From Furcasterigmium furcatum (taxonomy: Eukaryota > Ascomycota > Sordariomycetes > Glomerellales > Plectosphaerellaceae): 64,000 nucleotides of DNA. The translations under genes and the position numbers were made by a program. The stretch is from contig BCIA01000001.1 in assembly GCA_001599815.1 (NCBI GenBank), positions 1,120,934 through 1,184,933 on the forward strand, read 5' to 3'. The stretch's first letter is position 1. Every line of letters begins with the position of its first letter. Shown in pieces: positions 56,001-64,000 of this stretch. The notes beneath the pieces are model-generated. The model did not search any database. It was not told the origin of the DNA and saw nothing but the letters and a program-made list of their open reading frames with translations.

Positions 56001-56861
56001 AAGTATGGACGTGGTGACGAAGCCCAGTCTGAAGATGTGCTCCCGTCAATCAAGGACACTGAAGGTTCGCAAGAGGCGGGCCGCAGACTCAGTACCATCG
56101 TCTCCCTGGCTCCGACGTTTCACTCCGAGGGCGGTCAGGGGAGTCTGGCGGCCAGCTTCGACAGACGGCACTGGTCCCTTTCTGACCGCAGTCCGTCTCC
56201 TCTCCAGGTCCCTGTCTCTCGACGCGAAGTGGCCCGTCTCCGAGCTCTTGTGCTGAGCTCCGGCATCATGGCCATGGAAATTGCCCGGCGTACCAACGAG
56301 CCACGGACCGTGTTTGCCGCCTCGTCAGAGGCGATCGGCACGAGCAGTGGAAGCTCCCTGTGGCCGTCGATCGCCAATCTCAGCCCGGATCCGTCTGCCG
56401 TGGAGAAGACACTGGTCTCACAGAGCCAACAGTATCAGTATGCGGCGCAGACACTGAACACGTCCGTGGAAGAGTCTATCAAGCAGTGGCAGGCTGCGGC
56501 GGACGATTTCTCCAACTACACGGCGCCGACGCTGCACAGCGGCGTCGAGAACCTGCGGCGGCATATCGCCGTTGACCTGTCCGCCATGACGCGGGCGGCG
56601 GCTGACGAGGCGGACGAGACCAGCCGCGACATGGAACACGTGCAGCGGCTCAAGACGAAGCAGGTCGTGGACACGATCGAGAAGATGCTCCGGCGGCGTA
56701 GGCGGCGGTTCCGTTGGGTGCGGCGCGGGCTCTGGCTGGGCGTCGAGTGGGTGCTCGTCGGGTTCATGTGGTACGTGTGGTTCGTCGTGACGATCATGAA
56801 CATCTTCCTGGGCGTGGGCAAGGGGATATGGAGGGGCGCGCGGTGGCTGCTGTGGCTCTGA
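53091..56861 (+). CDS. Large disordered protein with C-terminal membrane segment, unrecognised
   Basis: I do not recognise this protein. From the first in-frame ATG at 53091 it has 1,256 residues. The frame is open about 480 bases further upstream without an ATG, so a spliced 5' exon is possible. Most of it is Ser/Pro/Arg-rich and probably disordered, with one more ordered block at roughly residues 300-510 (YRYQFSASTLVRAQKAKEHLELMAQYRRVLEM, ADIYWLEKENHLQLIEDRHWRRIFPRAL). Near the C-terminus are two helical segments (QSQQYQYAAQTLNTSVEESIKQWQ and RRHIAVDLSAMTRAAADEA). A polybasic RRRRRRFRW follows, then one long hydrophobic stretch (about 1215-1243) and WRGARWLLWL. This fits a tail-anchored or single-pass membrane protein of the endoplasmic reticulum or nuclear envelope with a large cytosolic part; that placement is inference. 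Confidence 0.75.
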   Translation: MPQPDTAPIQPPPESPPRRASAAAVRDQSSSYDAGESSTTPGLLNTPIATDSTLAVPSSDHSNRSSSSVRRAADASTTAYGNYPVGARSPRPQKVRSGGGFLLQETLRDVAANADRRPSQRQLSKKTPRSQAVKSSPGTSEKSGSSTGRDGLRISIDSPSRGAVLSPSSGSPQSLTVRKRQAQATSLAGQEQESPRKATNQSLDVDSAQIVNMALNLSESRRLASRRAASLAVPPTLAPVPDGGAGGALKQHLQQQRRTSRNISPRPDAGKSPRLPSSATMSGSPMHASFDASREASYRYQFSASTLVRAQKAKEHLELMAQYRRVLEMVPPLKPSARARPGTASQTVSPQNLSKASTASSADGQMSFGRPYNPLQYIRNRKVRARERKGIDGEAQGFGDVKKVTDWVDNVALWAATGQTVSRIGPSLPPYLDADAQAQQGSPSALAVKPKRPRVDWVIEPTDMLADIYWLEKENHLQLIEDRHWRRIFPRALEAPKLSAHAERRSQEFQRPQDANPRLDVKPVEGKLIKSETQNSQGSARDRARQKLHDLKGFHRHNSSHSRHDFLHRRKSSGSAASDSDEDEKLRGAPRRTFTINSKDILEKQMLEMIAREAKEEESGEPSSGAGSVSVATPERHKTEASQSAHQLETRKGSLTDPSEPDDRPLILKMHSQPPPQPHRAGRASLEIPMPMRRGSVDMDLSLPNSPVAQPSGDSPFVPKIGADLSPPPTRSSSPSRNPFHKVKTRIFRERSRERGSEPSAERHHEAETSAESKAAAPVGLVEQQSRRPSPDRDGSRSPPRKPPPEGSELQRLHTKHKSSDTGVKGMFKGVRLDNVIKGGVSKIGDFIWRKDSETAAAQVPQLEGEVTQTDESDSEPTRGRHRPNLSLSRTASRTARDASARPQKGKHYLDVMPVFQHTVHDRSTAHSRTGSTADLHSSRPPSRSSRFELLKPPRIDVQHPSPSLSPPVMKYGRGDEAQSEDVLPSIKDTEGSQEAGRRLSTIVSLAPTFHSEGGQGSLAASFDRRHWSLSDRSPSPLQVPVSRREVARLRALVLSSGIMAMEIARRTNEPRTVFAASSEAIGTSSGSSLWPSIANLSPDPSAVEKTLVSQSQQYQYAAQTLNTSVEESIKQWQAAADDFSNYTAPTLHSGVENLRRHIAVDLSAMTRAAADEADETSRDMEHVQRLKTKQVVDTIEKMLRRRRRRFRWVRRGLWLGVEWVLVGFMWYVWFVVTIMNIFLGVGKGIWRGARWLLWL

Positions 56862-57617
56862 GGGAGCCGCAAGTGTACAAAGGGGAGTGCGGCAATGGGC
56901 ATCCGGACCGGATGGACCTCGTAATGTTTATACTGAGCAGGCGTACGGACAGTCGGTCAGTGACCGGCGCCCACCTCGCCTGAGGGGGAGAATATTCGAT
57001 ACCCAAGCCGAGGAATGGTGCAGGGCTCGTTGGAGCCTGCAGCATGGGCTATCATGGCGTTGGCACGCCCTTTCTTTGGATGACTCCATGTACCTAGTAG
57101 TATTTTATAATTTATCCAGCGGACTTTTGAATAGTACAATACCCCTTCATTCGAAATTCCGGCCTTGGCTTGAGTTCTGGTGGTCGTGAGGGACAGGGGC
57201 ATCACATCTTGGCATCTTACATGGCTGCCACCTCCAGAGACTAGCTCTCAGTGTTCCGGGATGTAAATGTAATTATCAGACTCGACATTCAGCCCCAGCC
57301 GGATTCGGCATCATCTTCTGATGCCCAACACGGCATTTCGCGCGGATGCGAGCTTTCGGGGGTCTCAGGGGTGGGGCCGGTGGCTCACATGTCAGCAGGT
57401 CCGGCATGACGGTCCCGGTCCGAGCGAGCTAATGACACTGATCAAGGGCCCCAGCTTGGAGCTCCCTCCTCCTCCGCTGACCTCCTGGGTACGCTAATGT
57501 CTCAGCTGCAGAGAGGGCAACATCGTGCCGGACACATAAATTACCTATAAGAACGCCAGTCCACCTAGAAACCAGGCCTCCGCCATTGATCCCTCCGTCA
57601 AGAACAGAGGATCCATC
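56862..57617. other. Intergenic upstream of the amidase
   Basis: 756 bases with the 3' region of the large gene and the amidase promoter. Nothing further is recognised. Confidence 0.55.
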
Positions 57618-59686
57618 ATGGCCAAGCAACAGTTCACCAACTACCCGGAGCCGAGGCTCGCGCCCGAGCGGCCGAAGACGCAGTCCGTCGCGAAGGAGGA
57701 CCAGAACCCGGTGCTGCGCGGGATGCCGCTGGCCATTGCCGCGTCGGTGTGAGTTCTACGGCTTATCTCCAGGAGTTGTGGGATCCATTGGATGGCTGAC
57801 TGACCGGCAATGGCAGCATCTCCTGGTTTCCCTCCGTGCAGAGGTTCTTCTGGGCCAACGCCAAGTTCGGCGTGCTCCGCGGGATGACAGAGCTGGTGGA
57901 CTATGAATACAGGATTGACGTGAGTCCCGATGCTTTCATCAGAAGCACTCATCTGCCTGTGAAGCGCGCGCAGAGCCAGGACCTAATAATGCTGACTGGT
58001 GATCGCAGCCCACCGTCACGCCGCTGTCCGACGGCACAGCGGCCCCGGACCTCCTCTCCTTCGGCCCGGAGCTCACCACCGCCCGTGTCTCTGGGTCAGA
58101 CGGCCGCCACTATCTTACAGCGGCAGACTACCATGCCCTTTACAAGGCCGGAGTTATCACGCCCCTCGACGTCGCGTCCGCCCTGGTGCCGTATACCCGC
58201 CGCGGGGGCAAGCACGAGAACGGCGACAACCCCTACCGCAACGCATGGGTCGACACATACGGCAAGAGTGAGGAGCTCGCTCTCGCTCTCGCGCGGGCTT
58301 CGACGGAGCGATGGGCCAAGGGCGAGCCTCTGGGCGTGATGGATGGCGTGCCGGTCTCGGTCAAGGACGACACGGAAATCGAGGGCATCGTCTGCCACCA
58401 AGGGTTGAAGGCCTACAAGGGCCTGTCGTTCTTCGAGCCCGCCAAGCAGACGGCGTGGCCGGTGCAGACGCTCATGGATGCCGGGGCGGTCGTTATCGGG
58501 AAGAACTCGATGCATGAGCTTGGATCGGACACGAGCGGGTGCAACGTGAGTACTCTCTCTCCTCGACTCTTGCCCGGAGCCCCGGAGGCCATACTGACAA
58601 GCCCAGCCCAACTGGGGAACACCCACCAACTTCCACAACCGTGACTACTACACCGGCGGCTCGTCCTCGGGAACCTCCTCGGTCCTCGGCGCCGGCATGG
58701 TCCCCATCGGCGTCGGCACGGACGCCGGAGGCAGCATCCGCATCCCGGCAGCCTTCAACGGTCTCTACGGCCTCAAGCCCTCCCAGTCGCGGACCTGCAC
58801 CATGAAGCACAGCTGCGTCGTCACGGGCCCCCTCGCCGCCTCTGTCGCGGATCTCACCATCGCCTACCGCCTCATGTCTAAGCCCAACCCGGCCGACTCG
58901 AGGCAAAGCGCCTTCGCCACCTCCATTCCGCCCTCTCTCTCCGCCAAAGCCGCCGCCCCCAAGCTCCTCGCCGTCGACAAGTCCTGGTGGTCCGGCTCCG
59001 ACCCCCAGGTCCTCTCCGCCTGCGAGGCCGCCCTCGCCCACTTCGAGTCCTCCCTCGGCTACACCGTCCTCGACATCTCCCTCCCCTACCTCCGCGAGTC
59101 CCAGCTCGCCCACGCCATGATCTGCATCGCCGAGATGCACCAGGACCTCATCACCAACTTCCCCACCATCGACCCCATCAAGCTCCTCCTCCCCGCGAAC
59201 CAGCTCCTCCTCTCCGTCGCCTCCCAGACCCCCGCCACCGACTACCTCGCCGCCAACCGCGTCCGCGCCCTCCTCATGTCCCACCTCGCCGCCCTCTTCC
59301 AGGCCCACCCCGGCCTGCTCGTCCTCAGCCCCACGTCGCCCCTCCTCGGCTGGCGCCGCAACCCCGGCGACGACGCCAGGGGCTTCTCCGACAACAACAT
59401 CGGCCTGCGGAACATGAAATACATCCACGTCGCGAACCTGGCCGGCTGCCCGGCCGTCCAGGCGCCCGTGGGCTACGCCGCGCCCTCCGAGGGCGACGCA
59501 AACGGGAAGCTCCCCATTGGCATGATGGCCATGGGCGAATGGGGCGCCGAGGAGCAGCTGCTCGAGTGGGCGGGCGAGGCCGAGAAGTACCTGTCCACCC
59601 TCCCCGGAGGGCGGGCCGTGCCGGAGGGCTGGCTGGACGTCGCGGCGCTGGCGAAGGCGCAGAAGGCCAAGCAAGACTCGGAGTGA
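57618..59686 (+). CDS. Amidase-signature family hydrolase
   Basis: A 616-residue enzyme from exons 57618-57748, 57817-57919, 58009-58545 and 58607-59686 (introns 68, 89, 61 bases). It hydrolyses an amide, or a related acyl bond, through the Ser-cisSer-Lys triad. K197 lies in PVSVKDDTEI, the cis-Ser S276 in GGSSSGTSS, and the nucleophile S300 in GTDAGGSIRIP; the 24-residue spacing of the two serines matches the family. The N-terminal ~100 residues (EPRLAPERP, ISWFPSVQRFFWANAKFG) form the leader usual in fungal amidases of unknown substrate. A hydrophobic SVISWFPSVQRFFW piece might associate with membranes. Codon use in the last exon is strongly C-biased at third positions. Substrate unknown. 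Confidence 0.93.
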
Positions 59687-59799
59687 TCAGCACCGGCGTG
59701 TCTGAGCCATCTGTATTTGTGTGTATATATTCATACCGTGTCATATAATCAGGCTACGCGTCCATTATACAAACTTCTCCACGTCCGTCTGCTCGTCCC

Positions 59800-60587
59800 T
59801 CACTTGAGGAACTTGCCCGCCAGGCTCGCGAGGCCGCCGCCCTGCTTCTCCGCCTCGCTCTTGAAGAACAGCTTCATCGCAATCTCCGCCGCCTGCTTGA
59901 TGACGCCCTGCTTCGTCGTCCCCTCCTCGACCTGCCCGTTCTTCGCCTTGTCGTCGAACAGCTTGCTGCCCTCCGCCATCGCCAGCGCCAGGAACCCGCC
60001 CTGCGTGTCCTTCTGGCCCTTGGTCTCGCCAGAGTTGAACAGCTTGAGCGCCTGCATGGCCGCCGCCGCGCCGAGGCTCTTCTCGTCGGCCTTCTCGTTG
60101 CTCGAGCCCTCGCCGAACTTCTTGAAGCTGTCGAGGATGCTCGACTCGTCCAGGTCGTCCTTGTCCGCCTTGGCCTTGTTCTGCCCGATCGAGCCGAGGA
60201 TGTTGTTGAAGAGGTCCTTGTCACCGTGCGAGCCCGCGAGGTTGCTGGCCTGGTCGGCGGCGGACTTGAGGTCGAAATCACCGCCGCCGGGGAGGGTGTA
60301 GGCGCCGCCTTCGGCCTCTGGGAGGTTTGTCAGACCTGGGGGGGCTGTTTCAGGGGAGGTGAGAGGTCTTACTGTTGCCGGGGGGAAGGACTATTTCACG
60401 AGAGGAGGACGTTAGCAGCTGCATGTTTCGATAGAGGCATGTTGTAGATGGTGACACTATCAAGCCACTCGAGGGGAGGGGCTGACTGCCGGAGAAACAA
60501 CTCACTCTTCTGGGCAGAGTCGTTCTGCTTCTTGTCGTCCTTAAGCTCGTCCTGGATCAGGTCCTTGGCCTTGTTAAAGAAGTCCAT
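59800..60587 (-). CDS. DUF7721/beta-flanking-type small protein
   Basis: A predicted 205-residue protein from minus-strand exons 60506-60587, 60373-60390 and 59800-60317. The introns are 115 and 55 bases, so the middle exon has only 18 bases. It reads MDFFNKAKDLIQDELKDDKK, a spliced linker ILPPGNKAEGGAY, then an Ala/Lys/Asp-rich helical body: DLKSAADQASNLA, KDLFNNILGSIGQNKA, QALKLFNSGE, KQAAEIAMKLFFKSEAEKQG. It ends GGLASLAGKFLK. This matches fungal proteins annotated as beta-flanking or DUF7721, which are soluble, stress-associated by expression in some species, and of unknown function. The family call is from motif memory. Confidence 0.75.
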
Positions 60588-61581
60588 ATTGCCTTGTGTT
60601 GAGAAGTGAAGAAAGCTAAGAGATGGATCTGTGATATGGTTCAGGGATGTATGATGATGATGATGACGATGGAACGGTGGCAGAGGGAACGGGAGCTTCC
60701 CCAATGCTTAAATACCCCTCCTCCATCCCACTACCTCTCCTCTTCTTGATCCTGTTAGCTCCCGCTAGGCCTGCGGGCGTGCCTGGGCTAACACCATTTC
60801 TTGTTGACATAACAGACAAAACGACTGAGAACCACCAAAGATCCCTCGACGAACCACCAGAAACCCCGCCTCACTCACGAAGACGCCCCCATGAATGGCC
60901 GTCCCATGTCTCACAGCTTCGCCCGCGCCGCACAGCTAAGGCAATGCTAATGCAGCCGGTCGACCCGCTCCCCGATCCAGCTGAACAGGCATCGTGGGTC
61001 CCCTCTTCGCCCCCCAACCCCCCAACGCTCGCTCTCACCGGAGATGCCCTCACTCTAGTGCCTGAACAGCTGGAATTCGGGCTGAGGGGTCTGCCCACGA
61101 CGCACGTTGGCGGGGTTGCCGGGCGCCGTGAGCTGAAAGGGGCAGGGCCCAGAGCCCCTCCTTTTCCGTCTGCTGCCCCTCTCGGTTCCTCGCATCATCC
61201 CAGCTAGTCGACGGCCTCCACCACGGGCCAAGAGGGGCAGATGCGGGAGCTCGGGTGAAGGCCGTGAGGGATAACCTCACCCAAGAAAGACCCTTGGATT
61301 CTGGGCCAGAAACGAACGTGCCGACGTAACCTTTCGAAGGTACCGTGCAGGGTACACTTGACGTAGTTTGTATTTGTTTTTCGCTCATCCGTCTCTGTAT
61401 CGTATTCCTGATCCTGTTGTACACCAGATAGATCCTCTCCATATGTATTTCACAGCGCCAAAAACAATGTCGTGCGCCGCGCCGATATTCGTCTCGCGTC
61501 CCATCCGGACCGGGGGTATATCGCCTCCTCCTCGTCGCCGTGCGTGCTGCTCGTCTGCTGGCTGGACGCTCGCCAGCGAAT
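60588..61581. other. Intergenic between DUF7721 and WC-2 genes
   Basis: 994 bases containing the DUF7721 promoter and the WC-2 3' region. A CAT/GATGAT microsatellite-like run at 60648-60671 is the only distinct feature. Confidence 0.55.
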
Positions 61582-63103
61582 TTATCCCATCGCCGAGCCT
61601 TGGTCCAGCGACATGCCTCCCCCCACCGTATTCGAGGTGTGCTTGATCTTCTTCTCCTTCTTCGCCCACCGCAGACCGCACGCGTTGCACAGCGTCTTCG
61701 GCCCGCTGGGTCCTTTCCTCCATTCGGGCGAATCGAGCGTACCTGGCCAGCAAGTCAGTCTCCCGTATCATCTCTGCACGACCCGGGCGCGTAGAGTCCG
61801 ACATACCGCAATCCGTGCACACGTACTCCTCGCTCGTCTTGAGCTTCTTCTTCTTCTCCCCCGTCCGCGGGTCCCGGTCCACGGGAATCGCGATGCCCGC
61901 ATCTCCCTTGATCAGCGTAGGGCTTGCATTCCCTGTGGTGATGCCCTTGCTGCGCTCCCCTTCCATGTACCGCAGCCCCGTCAGCATCTCAATCGTGTCC
62001 GTATGTGACCCCTCGTAGCGAGCCATCTTGTCCTTGAGCGAGTCCGGCCGGCTGTTTGCCACGCCCTCTAGCGCCTCCCGCGTAAGTGCGGCGTTGAGCG
62101 AGGTCGCGACTGCCTGCTGCGGTTGTGGCGACATATCTTGGGGCCCTGTCAACCCCGCCATACCCGTCACCGATGACGGTGCGAGGTTGGACTCGGACGG
62201 CGTTACGTCCGACCGACCTGACTGGCTCTGCCACTGCTTTGCCGACTCCTCGTTATCTGCATCCTCCTCCTTCCGTAGCTCAGCGATCCGTCGTCGCAAC
62301 CGCTCATTCTCCATCTTGTGCTCGAGGAACGAGTCGAGTAGCCCAGCGTTTTTGGTCGGATACGGCCGCGCCATCAGGAAGACAGCCTGGCAGAACGGAG
62401 ACTGGTTGTGCGGGTTTGGTGCGAACTTGGCAGCGGCGATGTGGGCGTGGCCGACGGCCTCAAAGATGGCATATGTGCCGTCCTTCTTCTTGAAGCGGTA
62501 GAACATGCGCAGGGGGTTGCCCGAGGCGATGGACTCGTTGAGTTCGGCGACGAAGACGCCCACGTCGTCGGCATGGATGTGGTCCTTGAGGAATCCGTCT
62601 GCGATCTCCTCGGCCGCGTAGCCTGTCAAGGCAAGGATACTGGGGGAGACGTAGCGGATGCGACCGTTGGCGTCGAGTATTTGGAGGAAATCTTTGAGCT
62701 CCTCGACCACCTTTGCCGGCCAGTTCCGCCGTTTCGTGAACTCGGTCAGGGTGCTCCCGGCGGGGAGGTTCGGCTGCGAGGAGAAGCCGCCCGCAGGCAT
62801 CGGTCCTGCGCCCGGCACGCCGGGGGGGCCGTCTATGCCGTCTGGGCCGGGATATTGCGACTGCTGGGCTCCCGGGGGCGGAATGGCACCGTCGTTCATA
62901 GCTGTTCCGATCGCTTGTGCGGCGGCGTGCTGGGGGTGACCCAGGCTCATGGTGGTGGCGGCCGTGGCGGCGGCACTGTCTTCGGCGGGGTTGTCGAGGT
63001 TCATGGCCATGGGATCGAAGTTGCCGAACATGGAGGCATCGAGCATGGACATGATATCCTGTTCCTCGCCCACCTGGGGCATGCGGCCGTTAGTGAGGCT
63101 CAT
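61582..63103 (-). CDS. wc-2: White Collar-2, PAS and GATA-finger blue-light transcription factor
   Basis: A 485-residue protein from exons 61807-63103 and 61582-61742 with a 64-base intron that falls inside the zinc finger. It is the DNA-binding partner of the photoreceptor WC-1; together they form the White Collar complex, which drives light-induced and clock genes. A single PAS domain spans roughly 150-270 (FLQILDANGRIRYVSPSILALTGY, DHIHADDVGVFVAELNESI, RFKKKDGTYAIFEAVGHAHI). A coiled segment ENERLRRRIAELRKEEDADN follows. The GATA finger reads YVCTDCG then TLDSPEWRKGPSGPK and LCNACGLRWAKKEKK, with the 18-residue loop typical of WC-2. There is no LOV domain or flavin-binding motif, as expected of WC-2. 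The first ATG is 63103; the frame is open further upstream but without ATG. Confidence 0.96.
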
Positions 63104-64000
63104 CGTTGCGGTAGTGAAAGATTTGTGCGGGATGTTCGCGATCGCGGGGTAGGACGTCACTAGGTGAGGCCTTGCCCGACGAAGGCGGCATTCGTGCGTG
63201 GCGGTGATGGAAAACGGATTGGTAGGGCGAATCGAGGATTTCGAGGACAATTGAAGCTGCGGTCGCGTGGTGGGATGGGGGATGTGGATAGCAAGAGGAG
63301 GGGAAAGTTGGGAAGAGGGGGCTCGGATGGGATTGCGCAGATAAAATCGGATGGGAGAGGAAAGAAGTCGATCCGCGCCAGAAAAGAGGAGCTCCCAGCC
63401 GCCCCGGGGACTGACTGACTAGGTACACTTTCGTGGACAGCCGGAGGGAGCACCTACAGGGGAGTTCACGAGCAGTGAGTTGAAATCGAAGCCCTCAAAG
63501 CCTCCGTAGGGACTCGGCCCAGGCTGGTGGGCGGGCGGCGGCCCGTGAGACATGACGACAATGGATGCCCGCTGTGCGGTGTGCAACCAGAATCGGGGTC
63601 GGCCCAGCCAGTGGTTCTAGAGGCTCGGAAGTTTCTCGTAGAAGCACCAGAGGCCGGCGTCTGTGGGCGCTGTCTCGCTGTTGGTGCAGTGCTACAGCAC
63701 CGTCGCGGCGGCGGGGAGATGGATTCAGCTCCGGGCGTGGACTGGGCGCGACGGGGCCCCGAACATCAGGAGAACCGCCGAGAGCTTGGTCTGAATGCTA
63801 ATCGTCGAGTATCGGCCGAGAAACACGGGCACCGACAGGAAGACGTCGCTGAAGTTGGCAGAAGGATCGCTGATCACCAGAGGATGGAAAGGAGAGAAAT
63901 GGTGCTTCTCCGTCGACAGAGACCCCTGGCGGCAATCAGGTCAGCATGGCAGAAGAAGGGGAAACATGGAAGAATGGGACAAACGGAGGGGAGGAGGAGG
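63104..64000. other. Region upstream of WC-2 to the window end
   Basis: About 900 bases. The first few hundred are the WC-2 leader and promoter, with a long purine-rich stretch on the plus strand. No gene is recognised before the window ends. Open frames such as 63565-63801 have no features. Confidence 0.5.

Noticed and set aside
58493..59674. 393-codon minus-strand frame opposite the amidase
   Set aside because: Gly/Glu/Val-rich antisense shadow caused by the C-biased third positions of the amidase exon.

Overview
This window is nuclear DNA from a filamentous ascomycete, probably a Sordariomycete. Genes carry many short introns of about 47-115 bp with GT-AG borders, and one is GC-AG. Markers include a trifunctional HIS4, a White Collar-2 photoreceptor partner, secondary-metabolism-type oxygenases, Zn2Cys6 and Fungal_trans_2 regulators, and small cysteine-rich secreted proteins. 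The tandem-PAN copper radical oxidase suggests a plant-associated lineage such as Colletotrichum; that placement is inference. Exon borders below were derived by hand from splice signals, reading phase and conservation of family motifs. Totals were checked to be multiples of three.

Region 1 (1-6.4 kb) is housekeeping: the 3' end of a lipin-type phosphatidate phosphatase, TAF9, and the histidine gene HIS4. TAF9 and HIS4 are divergent and share a promoter with a Gcn4/CPC1-type site. A small SnoaL/NTF2-fold protein follows.

Region 2 (6.4-21.3 kb) looks accessory. It holds a secreted copper radical oxidase with two PAN domains, a divergent pair of regulators (a Fungal_trans_2 protein without a zinc cluster and a bZIP-like protein without an obvious zipper), a relic of a membrane-protein gene, an extradiol (LigB) dioxygenase, a 10-cysteine Kex2-processed secreted protein, a 2.4 kb stretch with no convincing gene, and an NAD(P)H-dependent reductase.

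Region 3 (22.3-29.4 kb) holds the mitochondrial processing peptidase beta subunit, a GH36 alpha-galactosidase/raffinose-synthase-like gene with an apparent one-base frameshift, and UDP-N-acetylglucosamine pyrophosphorylase.

Region 4 (30.8-44.9 kb) holds an amino-acid/GABA/choline-type permease divergent from a phytanoyl-CoA-dioxygenase-family enzyme, with a Zn2Cys6 regulator beside them. This could be a small co-regulated unit: the shared promoter has a palindromic CGG-N6-CCG. An AAA+ ATPase, an isopenicillin-N-synthase-like oxygenase, a second Kex2-processed secreted protein and a pair of diverged repeats follow.

Region 5 (45-64 kb) holds a copper P1B-ATPase with a very Cys-Cys-rich N-terminus, a TauD/TfdA dioxygenase, a glyoxalase-fold protein, a 1,256-residue disordered protein with a C-terminal membrane segment, an amidase, a DUF7721/beta-flanking protein, and White Collar-2.
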